Shown one piece after another: positions 14,835 through 21,262 of a stretch of 25,406 bases of DNA. Origin of the DNA: JBKPIY01 sp046730475. Lineage in GTDB: Bacteria; Actinomycetota; Thermoleophilia; Solirubrobacterales; 70-9. The notes under the pieces were generated by a model. The model saw only the letters and a list, made by a program, of their open reading frames with translations, did no database searches and was not told where the DNA came from. Positions within the stretch are counted from its first letter, which is position 1. Each line of letters begins with the position of its first letter. The stretch is from NCBI GenBank assembly GCA_046730475.1, contig JBKPIY010000081.1, positions 1 through 25,406 of the forward strand. Direction: 5' to 3'. Made by a program: the position numbers and the translations under genes.

Positions 14835-15407
14835 TCAGGACCGATCCGATCGTCGCCTCCGGCGCTCGCCCTGCCGGGAGGCGGGGACCCGTGGGGTTCC
14901 GATCCGCTCCCAGATGCGGACCAGCTGCTTCACCTCTCGCTCGCTGAGCGGATCGAGGAGAAGCGCCCGGATCGTCGACAGGTAGGTGGCGCCGGCCTCT
15001 TGCAGCTGCTTGCGACCGGCCTCGGTGATCGTGGCCCGGGTGGAGCGCGAGTCGGCCGTGCTGCGCTCCCGCGCGACGAGGCCACGCCGCTCCAGGTCGA
15101 TGACCAGCCGTGAGACGTGGCTCGGGCTGAGCCGGACGCGCTCGGCGAGCGCGGAGATGGCGATCGTGCCCTCCCCCGCGTGCGCGATCTCAATCAGCGC
15201 CTCGAAGGTGCTCAGCGGGATGTTGTGCTCGGCCAGCAGCCGGGCGTCCAGCTCGCGCACGAGAGCCTCGTGGGTGTCGACCAGCCCAGCCCACGCCCGC
15301 TCCTCCTCCTCCGAGAGGAAGGCGCGAATGAGCTCGCGCCCTTCCTCGGGAGCCGCGCGAACCAGCTCGCCCGTCGATCGAGTGGGGCGGCGCTCGCTCA
15401 CGGTCAC
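14835..15407 (-). CDS. MarR-family transcriptional regulator
   Basis: The product is 190 residues. The winged helix-turn-helix is clear: FEALIEIAHAGEGTIAISAL, AERVRLSPSHVSRLVIDLER (recognition helix in SPSHVSRLVIDLE), then the wing RGLVARERSTADSRSTRATI with the conserved D-x-R. Family members act as dimers that repress efflux or stress genes and release DNA on binding a small phenolic or other ligand. GTG 15407 overlaps the stop of the MFS gene as GTGA, so regulator and exporter are co-translated. The consensus promoter upstream of the exporter with a palindrome over its start site is the natural autoregulatory target (inference). Confidence 0.92.
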   Translation of the reverse strand: MTVSERRPTRSTGELVRAAPEEGRELIRAFLSEEEERAWAGLVDTHEALVRELDARLLAEHNIPLSTFEALIEIAHAGEGTIAISALAERVRLSPSHVSRLVIDLERRGLVARERSTADSRSTRATITEAGRKQLQEAGATYLSTIRALLLDPLSEREVKQLVRIWERIGTPRVPASRQGERRRRRSDRS

Positions 15408-16882
15408 ACCGTTGGGACGGCGGTGGCCGAGCTCATGTCCTTCGCCCGCGGCAAGGCGAGCGTCGCGACGAGCGATGCCACGAGCGAGACCGCGGCCGCG
15501 ATCAGGAAGGCGAGCTGGAGTCCGCCGACCTGGGCGGCGAGCGGCGCCGAGCCCGATGCGAGGAGGCCGCTCGAGCGCTCGCTGGCCACGGCGACGAGGG
15601 CCGCGACGCCGAGGGCGCCGCCGAGCTGGACGGACGTGCTCAGAAGTCCGGAGGCGAGCCCGGACGCCTCCTCGTCAACGCTCGCGAGCGCCGCGGTCGT
15701 GATCGAAACGAACGAGAGGCCCGCTCCCAGCCCGACCACGATCATCGCCGGAAGCACGTCCCTGAGATACTCGCCGCCGACCGGGGCGCGTCCGAGGAGC
15801 GCGATCCCGACGGCGGCGATGGCGAGCCCGGCGATGGCGAGGGGCCGCGGGCCGACGCGGGCGACGAGGCGGTTGGCCACCGCCGTCGCCGAAGCCACCC
15901 CGGCCGCGAGCGGCAGGTAGGCGACGCCCGCTCCAAGCGGCGTGTATCCGAGCACCTGCTGGGTGTAGAGCGTGAGCAGGAACAGCGTCGAGATCGCCGA
16001 GACGCCGAGCAGCAGCTGCAGCACGTTGGGCACCAGCGCCGAGCGCCGGCGCAGGAAGCCGGCCGGAATCAACGGCGACGAGCTGCGGCGCTCGATGATT
16101 GCGAACGCGCCGAGGAGGACGAGGGCGGCGCCCACCAACGCGTGCGTCTCCAGTGAGCGCCAGCCGTAGTCGGGGGCCTTGACCACGGTGTAGACGAGGG
16201 TGGTCATCCCCGCGGTCACGGCGATCGCGCCCCCGATGTCAAAGCCGCGCTGGCCCGCAGCCCGACTCTCGCGGACCAGCCCTGGCACGACGGCGAGCGT
16301 CGCGAGGGCGACCGGAACATTGACCAGGAACACCCATCGCCACGAGGCGATCTCGGTGATGGCGCCGCCAAGAAGGATCCCGACCGCGAACCCAAGGCCC
16401 GACAGCGCCCCCCAGAAGGCGAGCGCCTTCGCCCGCTCGGCGCCGGCGGGAAACAGGGCCGCTACCAGAGCCAGCGCGGCCGGGGTCGCGAGCGCTGCCC
16501 CGACCCCCTGCAGCGCTCGGGCGCCGAGCAGCATGCCCTGCGACGGGGCAAGGCCGTCGAGCAGTGACGCGGCCCCGAACAGCGCCGTCCCAGCCAGGAA
16601 CATGCGCCGGCGACCGAAGAGGTCGGCGAGTCGACCTCCGAGCAGGACGAGGCCGCCGAACACGACGATGTACGAGCTCACGACCCAGGCGAGCGTCGCC
16701 TGCGAGAAGCCGAGATCGAGCTTGATCGAGGGGAGGGCGACGTTCACGACCGTCTCATCCAGGAAAACCATGAACTGCGCGGCGGCTAGCACCGCCAGCG
16801 CAAGCCAGCGCCGATCGGGGGCCGGGTCACCGTTCCTGGCCACGTCTCCGGGAATCTCAAGGGTTGCTCTCTGCGCTTTCAT
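15404..16882 (-). CDS. MFS exporter, DHA2 (EmrB/QacA) type
   Basis: The product is 492 residues with about 14 membrane helices. The N-terminal helix has the DHA2 pattern AQFMVFLDETVVNVALPSI, followed by motif A GGRLADLFGRRRMFLAGTAL and motif B GARALQGVGAALATPAALAL. The antiporter motif C region reads WGALSGLGFAVGILLGGAI. Such proteins expel drugs or lipophilic metabolites using the proton gradient. The start ATG 16882 is decided by AAGGAGG (16889-16895 on the opposite strand) six bases upstream; an open extension to 16933 would run through the promoter. It is the first gene of an exporter-MarR operon and is divergent from the CDF zinc exporter. Confidence 0.93.
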   Translation of the reverse strand: MKAQRATLEIPGDVARNGDPAPDRRWLALAVLAAAQFMVFLDETVVNVALPSIKLDLGFSQATLAWVVSSYIVVFGGLVLLGGRLADLFGRRRMFLAGTALFGAASLLDGLAPSQGMLLGARALQGVGAALATPAALALVAALFPAGAERAKALAFWGALSGLGFAVGILLGGAITEIASWRWVFLVNVPVALATLAVVPGLVRESRAAGQRGFDIGGAIAVTAGMTTLVYTVVKAPDYGWRSLETHALVGAALVLLGAFAIIERRSSSPLIPAGFLRRRSALVPNVLQLLLGVSAISTLFLLTLYTQQVLGYTPLGAGVAYLPLAAGVASATAVANRLVARVGPRPLAIAGLAIAAVGIALLGRAPVGGEYLRDVLPAMIVVGLGAGLSFVSITTAALASVDEEASGLASGLLSTSVQLGGALGVAALVAVASERSSGLLASGSAPLAAQVGGLQLAFLIAAAVSLVASLVATLALPRAKDMSSATAVPTV

Positions 16883-16902
16883 CGCTGTCCTCCTTGTGTG
16901 AC

Positions 16903-16916
16903 TGTGTGCGCACGCA
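16903..16916. promoter_or_regulatory. Operator-like imperfect palindrome over the MFS transcription start
   Basis: TGTGTGCGCACGCA is a 14-base palindrome with one mismatched pair and the perfect core GTGCGCAC. It sits just downstream of the -10 box, where a repressor would block initiation. A MarR dimer site is the likeliest reading given the MarR gene in the same operon, but the sequence does not match one fixed MarR consensus. Confidence 0.4.
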
Positions 16917-16918
16917 CA

Positions 16919-16946
16919 ATTATACATGCACATGCACGTATGTCAA
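16919..16946 (-). promoter_or_regulatory. Consensus sigma-70-type promoter of the MFS-marR operon
   Basis: On the minus strand a perfect TTGACA (16946-16941) and a perfect TATAAT (16924-16919) are separated by 16 bases. A run of seven A (16956-16950) just upstream of the -35 box resembles an UP element. The expected start is near 16912, giving a leader of about 30 bases with a consensus ribosome site. Such a full match is rare in DNA this GC-rich and implies a strong promoter that must be repressed. Confidence 0.85.
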
Positions 16947-17025
16947 GCCTTTTTTTCCACCCTCTCACTCGACCCCGCGAGCGATCCGCCCGCGGCCAAG
17001 GAACCGAGCGCGATGGGTAGCCTCA

Positions 17026-17808
17026 ATGCCGTTGAGCGAGCAGGCCCTCTCCTATCAGGACCTCGGCGGCGACCTCCATCGCCATGGCCGGGATCTGGTC
17101 CACGCCCACCCCCACTCGGGGCCCCACACCCACGAGGCCGAGCGGCGCGCGGGCGGTCGCCGCCACGATCACCGTCAAAGCGGCCACGGCCACTCTCACG
17201 GGCTCGTCGATCGTTCGATCGTCCGCTCGCGTGCCGGGTTGCGCGCGGTGGGCGTCTCGCTTGCGGTTCTCGGCGCCACCGCCGCGATCCAGGCCGTCGT
17301 CTACGTCGCCACCGGCAGCGTCGCGCTCCTCGCCGACCTGATCCACAACTTCGGGGACGCGCTGACGGCCGTCCCGCTCGGGGTCGCCTTCCTGTTGCGC
17401 TCAGCTCGCTCGGAGCGCTACGCGGGCCTCGGGGTGGTGCTCGCGATCTTCGTCAGCGCCTGCGTCGCGGGCGCCGTTGCCGTGGAGAAGATCATCAGCC
17501 CCCAGGCGCCCGACCACCTGCTCGCCCTGGGGATCGCGGGGGTGGTCGGCTTCGTCGGCAACGAGCTCGCCGCGCAGGTGCGGCTCGGCGCCGGCCGCCG
17601 GCTGGACAGCCCCGCCCTCGTCGCCGACGGCTACCACGCCCGCACCGACGGGATCGTCAGCCTCGGCGTCCTCTTGAGCGCCGTTCTGGTGGCGCTCGGC
17701 CTCACCCTCGCCGACCCGATCATCGCGATCGTGATCACGGGCATCATCCTTCAGATCACCGCCCAGAGCTGGCGCACGGTGCGCGGCGACCCCCACGGAC
17801 AGCGATAG
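17026..17808 (+). CDS. Cation diffusion facilitator (CDF) zinc exporter with His-rich N-terminus
   Basis: The product is 260 residues. Residues 17-60 are rich in His (HRHGRDLVHAHPHSGPHTH, later HDHRQSGHGHSHG), a likely metal-sensing or chaperoning tail. Six membrane helices follow. The metal-site motifs are HNFGD in helix 2 (within LLADLIHNFGDAL) and HARTD in helix 5 (within ADGYHARTDGIVSLGVL). This HxxxD/HxxxD pair is associated with zinc selectivity in the family. The protein ends soon after helix 6 (QITAQSWRTVRGD), so the cytoplasmic C-terminal dimer domain of longer CDFs is missing. It should export Zn2+ by proton antiport in the plasma membrane. ATG 17026 has no clear ribosome site; a later start within the His-rich part is possible. 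It is divergent from the MFS gene. Confidence 0.9.
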   Translation: MPLSEQALSYQDLGGDLHRHGRDLVHAHPHSGPHTHEAERRAGGRRHDHRQSGHGHSHGLVDRSIVRSRAGLRAVGVSLAVLGATAAIQAVVYVATGSVALLADLIHNFGDALTAVPLGVAFLLRSARSERYAGLGVVLAIFVSACVAGAVAVEKIISPQAPDHLLALGIAGVVGFVGNELAAQVRLGAGRRLDSPALVADGYHARTDGIVSLGVLLSAVLVALGLTLADPIIAIVITGIILQITAQSWRTVRGDPHGQR

Positions 17809-17818
17809 CGGCTGGGTC

Positions 17819-17837
17819 ACGAGCCGGTTCGGCTCGT
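17819..17837. terminator. 8-bp stem-loop between convergent genes
   Basis: ACGAGCCG (17819-17826) pairs with CGGCTCGT (17830-17837) around GTT. It begins 11 bases after the CDF stop and touches the stop of the convergent minus-strand operon, a natural place for a bidirectional terminator. No T-tract follows. Confidence 0.5.
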
Positions 17838-18328
17838 CATGGTGACGCGGCGCGCTCCCGCCTACCGCGGGCGAGCAGGAGGGCGGCGAGCGCCAGCGCC
17901 ACTGCGCCGAGCACGATCGCGACGATCTCCTGGGTTCCGGTTGCGGGCTGGAACTCCCGTCCGGACTCGTGCAGGGCGGCGCCGCTCTGTTCGCCGAGCG
18001 GGCGGGAGAGGGCCTGATCCAACATCGAGACGGCATGCGTCTCGTCCCCCGCATCGAGGGTCTCCATCGCGTTGTTGACAAGCGCCGTGTCGACGTCCCG
18101 CTGGTCCTCGCTCTCGACCGCGGCGTCCAGGAGGGTCGCGGCTTGCTCGGTGTCATGGCGGACTCGAAGCTCCGCCAGCGCCTGTTGAGCGAGGGTGCGA
18201 GCGGGCTGCTGAGAGAGGTTTTCGGCCTCCATCGACTCGCCGCCGTGGGCGAAGCTCGCGGCCGGCGCCAGCGCCAGGAGCGCAATCGCTCCCGTGATCG
18301 CCGCCGGGATCGAGCAGCGGACCCTCAT
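17837..18328 (-). CDS. Membrane-anchored extracytoplasmic helical protein
   Basis: The product is 163 residues and no family is recognised. A signal peptide (residues 1-27, hydrophobic run GAIALLALAPAASFAHG) is followed by an all-helical acidic region of about 85 residues with two TPR-like stretches (LAQQALAELRVRHDTEQAAT and MLDQALSRPL). It ends with one membrane helix (EIVAIVLGAVALALAALLLA) and a basic tail. That predicts a domain outside the membrane held by a C-terminal anchor. Its ATG overlaps the preceding gene's stop as ATGA, and it is the last gene of the cytochrome b operon. A role in assembling or docking partners of the cytochrome is possible but inferred only from position. Confidence 0.72.
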   Translation of the reverse strand: MRVRCSIPAAITGAIALLALAPAASFAHGGESMEAENLSQQPARTLAQQALAELRVRHDTEQAATLLDAAVESEDQRDVDTALVNNAMETLDAGDETHAVSMLDQALSRPLGEQSGAALHESGREFQPATGTQEIVAIVLGAVALALAALLLARGRRERAASP

Positions 18329-18531
18329 CGCCCGGCCCTCTTGCGCTCGACCACCACCACCACGCGCACGAGCGCGATCAGCCCGAGCACAGCGGCGAGG
18401 GCCAGGACACCCCCCGTCAGTGCGACCGGCGCGCTTCCGGCGCCGATCCCGCGCACGAGAAGCATCGCTGCCAAGGTCAGCAGCGCGCTGACCGCGCCGA
18501 CCAGGACCGCGAAGCGCCCGTGAGCAGCCAT
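18325..18531 (-). CDS. Small two-helix membrane protein
   Basis: The product is 68 residues, nearly all in two membrane helices (FAVLVGAVSALLTLAAMLLV and GGVLALAAVLGLIALVRVVV) with a basic C-terminus VERKRAGR. The start ATG 18531 shares its A with the cytochrome b stop (TGATG), and the stop overlaps the next start (ATGA), so translation is coupled on both sides. No family is recognised. Small helical-pair subunits often stabilise cytochrome complexes; that role is inference. A longer open frame upstream is a shadow of the cytochrome gene. Confidence 0.7.
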   Translation of the reverse strand: MAAHGRFAVLVGAVSALLTLAAMLLVRGIGAGSAPVALTGGVLALAAVLGLIALVRVVVVVERKRAGR

Positions 18532-19610
18532 CAGTGGCCCATCCCGGTGTGCGAGACCGGCACCGTGACGGCCCCGTAGATGGTCAGGCCGAGCCAGGCG
18601 AGCAGGACGACCGCCGCAAGGACCATCCAGGCCCTGCGGCGCCTCGGGTCGCGCTCGGGCGAGCGGTCGATGAAGGGAATCGCCAGAAGCCCGAGCGCCA
18701 GGATCCCGGGCAGGATGTAAAGGGCCTTGAGGCCGATCCAGTCCTCCCACGGGTAGAGCCAGAGGAAGTACCAGGGCGGCTTGGTGATCTCGATCCCCTC
18801 GACGCCCTGGGGGCCGAGCGCCGCCGGGGCAAGGCCGGCGAGCAGCAGCGCAACCCCGAGCACCACCAGCCCCCAGGTGCCGATGTGCCTCAGGTGGCTG
18901 CTGAAGGTGACCTCTCGCTCCGCCCGCTCCCGCTCCGCCACCTCCTGCGGTGTGCCCCAGGGCAGGGGCGAGATCCGGTGGCGCTTGATCAGCAGCATGT
19001 GGATGGCCAGCACCCCCGCCACGAGCAGGGGCAGGATCGAGACGTGGGCGATGTAGAGGCGGGTGACGATCGAGACGTTGTTGGTGAAGTCCGCAGAGAA
19101 CCAGAAGCCGAGGAAGCCGAACAGGTCGGCGATCTCGTTGTTGTGGGCGAGCGCCTCGATCGCCTCCTGGTCCTGCTTCAGCACCGTGCCGCTGAACAGC
19201 AGGCCGGCGGTGACGAAGAAGAGCACCACTCCCGTGATCCAGATGAACTCGCGCGGGGCCTTGAAGGAGCCGGTGGCGAAGGTCCGGACCATGTGGAGGA
19301 TCAGGGTGACGACGAACGCGGTGGAAAGCCAGTAGTGGAGGCTGCGAATCAGCTCGCCGGCGAAGGCGGTGTCGATGATGTAGGCGACGCTCTGATGGGC
19401 CTTCTCCGGAGTCGGGTCGTAGAACTGGGCCAGGTAGATCCCCGTGATCACCAGGCCGATGAAGCTGAACAACGTGATCCCGCCGAGGGTGTAGGCGAGG
19501 GTGTTGGCGTGCTCCGGGACCGGGTAGCGGAGCCCGCCGATCCCGAGCCGCTGGTCGAGCCAGCCCCAGAGGCGCGATCCCTCGCCCGCCGGAACGCGTG
19601 CCGATTCCAC
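18531..19610 (-). CDS. Cytochrome b/b6-type diheme membrane subunit with partial subunit-IV region
   Basis: The product is 359 residues. Four heme-ligand histidines are in place: His92 and His106, then His189 and His204. The second pair is 15 positions apart, as in cytochrome b6, rather than 14 as in mitochondrial-type cytochrome b. The C-terminal third (from about 235) matches subunit IV and carries the quinol-site motif as PPWY (278-281, in place of PEWY) within KPPWYFLWLYPWEDW. It should transfer electrons from menaquinol across the membrane. No Rieske protein or cytochrome c gene is within the window, so its partners are elsewhere or it acts in a different complex. GTG 19610 lies two bases after the upstream stop, with GAGG immediately before it. 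It is the third gene of a five-gene operon. Confidence 0.9.
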   Translation of the reverse strand: MESARVPAGEGSRLWGWLDQRLGIGGLRYPVPEHANTLAYTLGGITLFSFIGLVITGIYLAQFYDPTPEKAHQSVAYIIDTAFAGELIRSLHYWLSTAFVVTLILHMVRTFATGSFKAPREFIWITGVVLFFVTAGLLFSGTVLKQDQEAIEALAHNNEIADLFGFLGFWFSADFTNNVSIVTRLYIAHVSILPLLVAGVLAIHMLLIKRHRISPLPWGTPQEVAERERAEREVTFSSHLRHIGTWGLVVLGVALLLAGLAPAALGPQGVEGIEITKPPWYFLWLYPWEDWIGLKALYILPGILALGLLAIPFIDRSPERDPRRRRAWMVLAAVVLLAWLGLTIYGAVTVPVSHTGMGH

Positions 19611-19612
19611 CC

Positions 19613-19915
19613 TCAGGTCCCTTCCGGTCCGCCGGCCCCGCGGGTCCCCTCGCCCCGCAGGACCTCGCGTCGCTCGCGGTACTCCTCAGGCGAGATCTCG
19701 CCGCTCGCGAGACGGCGGTCGAGCAGCTCGAGGGCGCTGCCGGTGTGGTGCTGATGACCGGGCGCAGCCGACCGGACCAGCCACACCGCTCCCACGATCA
19801 CGAGCCCCCAGAAGACGACCATCATCGCCGCCATCAGGATCCACCAGCCCGCGCCCCAGTCGCCCATGTGGGAGCCCCAGCCCGAGTCCGCGAGCAACGT
19901 CAAGGCGCCGATCAT
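19613..19915 (-). CDS. SHOCT-domain membrane protein
   Basis: The product is 100 residues: a short His/Trp-containing N-terminus (SHMGDWGAGWW), one membrane helix (ILMAAMMVVFWGLVIVGAVW), a His-containing stretch (APGHQHHTG) and a C-terminal SHOCT motif (ALELLDRRLASGEISPEEYR). SHOCT modules of about 30 residues are found at C-termini of many small membrane proteins and probably mediate oligomerisation; no enzyme activity is known. The start overlaps the upstream stop as ATGA and the stop is two bases from the cytochrome b start. The His-rich patches could bind a metal (inference). Confidence 0.85.
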   Translation of the reverse strand: MIGALTLLADSGWGSHMGDWGAGWWILMAAMMVVFWGLVIVGAVWLVRSAAPGHQHHTGSALELLDRRLASGEISPEEYRERREVLRGEGTRGAGGPEGT

Positions 19916-20616
19916 GGTGAGCCTCCTTTCAGAAGCGATTTCGCCCGCCGGTACTCCTCGGCGCCGAGCTCGCCGGCTGCGAAACGCCGGTCGAGCAAGT
20001 CTTGCGGTCGGTGAGGGTGCCGCCAGGGCTTGAACACCGCGAGCGCGATCGCCACCGCGCCGATCAGGACAGCCAGCACCCCCACCATCGCCCCGGCCGA
20101 GGGGCCATCGCCGACGCCGTCGTCATCGGCGTCGGATGTCTGCCGGTAGCCGCGCATCATCGAGCCCGGCGCCGAGTAACCGCCGCCCGCGCCGCCCATC
20201 ATCCCTGAGGCGCCCGCCGATCCGGGGGCACCGCCCATCATCGCCACGCTGCCCATCATCCGTCCGAAGCCGGACGGCACGCTGCCGCCGCCGCAGCCGC
20301 TCGCGCGATGGCCGATGTACTCGTGCATCCGCTCCTCGCCGCTCGATCCCATCATCGAGGCCATCAGGCGGTTCATCGCCTCGTGAGCCTGCCGGGAGCC
20401 GAGCGCCTGGCCCATCCAGGCCTCGCCGACAAGCTCGAAGTCGCGGCTGCTGAGCTGACTGCAGCTCCTTTCGCCCTGTTGCACCGAGCGCAGGATCGCC
20501 CCCCCGCTCGCCTCGTCGGAGCCGTCTTGGGCGAGCGCTGAGCCTGACCCGATCAGGGCCACAGCGACAGTGATCGCGGCGGTCGTCAGCATCGGGGGGA
20601 GCGTGGGCGCGCGCAT
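19912..20616 (-). CDS. Secreted/membrane Met-rich protein with C-terminal SHOCT motif
   Basis: The product is 234 residues. A signal peptide (LTTAAITVAVALIGSGSALA) precedes a domain with His, Met and two Cys (RSCSQL, AHEAMNRLMASMMGSSGEER, MHEYIGHRASGC). A low-complexity Gly/Met region follows with repeated MMG (FGRMMGSVAMMGGAPG, ASGMMGGAGG, SMMRG). A membrane helix (MVGVLAVLIGAVAIALAVF) and a SHOCT motif (DLLDRRFAAGELGAEEYRRA) complete it. The Met/His-rich exterior suggests binding of copper or another soft metal, an inference from composition. ATG 20616 has no ribosome site; a TAGATT box 14 bases upstream could give a nearly leaderless transcript. It is the first gene of the cytochrome b operon and shares SHOCT architecture with the next gene. 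Confidence 0.8.
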   Translation of the reverse strand: MRAPTLPPMLTTAAITVAVALIGSGSALAQDGSDEASGGAILRSVQQGERSCSQLSSRDFELVGEAWMGQALGSRQAHEAMNRLMASMMGSSGEERMHEYIGHRASGCGGGSVPSGFGRMMGSVAMMGGAPGSAGASGMMGGAGGGYSAPGSMMRGYRQTSDADDDGVGDGPSAGAMVGVLAVLIGAVAIALAVFKPWRHPHRPQDLLDRRFAAGELGAEEYRRAKSLLKGGSP

Positions 20617-20752
20617 CTTGGGGATGAATCTAGGGACCGCCGAGCTCCTCTACATCGGGCCCCGTTACCGGAGGGGCTCGGTGCTTTGCACGGATGCCAT
20701 TCGTGGACTTGGCTCGTTGTCTTGCGGTCGGATCGAGACCAGACTTGGTGGC

Positions 20753-20845
20753 GTGAAGGGCCACCTCGACCACGTCGCGCTGATGATAGGCGTGATGACG
20801 GCCGCCATCGGAATGTTCGCCACGCAGCGCGATGCCGAACGCTGA
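20753..20845 (+). CDS. Doubtful 30-residue ORF with one hydrophobic segment
   Basis: GTG 20753 opens a 30-codon frame whose product has a single hydrophobic run (VALMIGVMTAAIGMFA) between charged ends. It lies in the 277-base gap between the divergent SHOCT operon and the hydrolase-like fragment. There is no clear ribosome site (TGGTGGC precedes the GTG) and no recognised family. Apart from this ORF nothing was identified in 20617-20893. Confidence 0.18.
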   Translation: MKGHLDHVALMIGVMTAAIGMFATQRDAER

Positions 20846-20893
20846 CGTCCACGCGGAGCCGGGGCCAGCGGAGGCCGAGCGCGCCGAGCCCAG

Positions 20894-21223
20894 ATGACCC
20901 GGGGCGGAATCAGTGAGGAAACAGCCGAGCAGATGATCGGTCGGTTTCCGGATATGGAGCTGGCGGCCGCGACCATCGAGGCGCTCGGCCGAGAGCCGGA
21001 GCCGATCGGTGATCGGCTCGCCGCGCTCGATCTCCCCCTGCTGCTGGCGAAGCACGACGGTTGCCTCGGCCGCACCGACGAGGGATTCGAGGACATCGTC
21101 AGCGCTTTCCCTGACGCCTCGACGGTGATCTGCGCGGAGACGTGTCCTTCGAGCCCGGCGTTCGCAGCGGCCCTGCGAGCCTTCTGCGAGGGGATCGCTG
21201 CCGGGTCCCCGCCGAGCGTCTGA
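20894..21223 (+). CDS. Short ORF resembling the C-terminal part of an alpha/beta hydrolase, probably a remnant
   Basis: The product is 109 residues. The middle reads like the last strands and the acid/His loop region of an alpha/beta hydrolase: cap-helix-like ELAAATIEALGREPEP, then LAALDLPLLLAKHDGCLGRT (the usual strand-plus-KHxG turn), DEGFEDIVSAFPDA and the terminal helix FAAALRAFCEGIA. The nucleophile elbow GxSxG and the first half of the fold are absent, and no upstream frame supplies them. The ATG has no ribosome site. The likeliest reading is a 5'-truncated gene; a genuine small protein cannot be excluded. It is convergent with the P-type ATPase gene. Confidence 0.42.
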   Translation: MTRGGISEETAEQMIGRFPDMELAAATIEALGREPEPIGDRLAALDLPLLLAKHDGCLGRTDEGFEDIVSAFPDASTVICAETCPSSPAFAAALRAFCEGIAAGSPPSV

Positions 21224-21262
21224 GTCACCCCCCCAACCGATCCGCCCGAAGGGCCCGGCGGG

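Noticed and set aside
16864..17025. N-terminal extension of the CDF exporter back to 16864
   Set aside because: It would run through the divergent promoter and has no membrane or His-rich family sequence; ATG 17026 begins the protein-like region.
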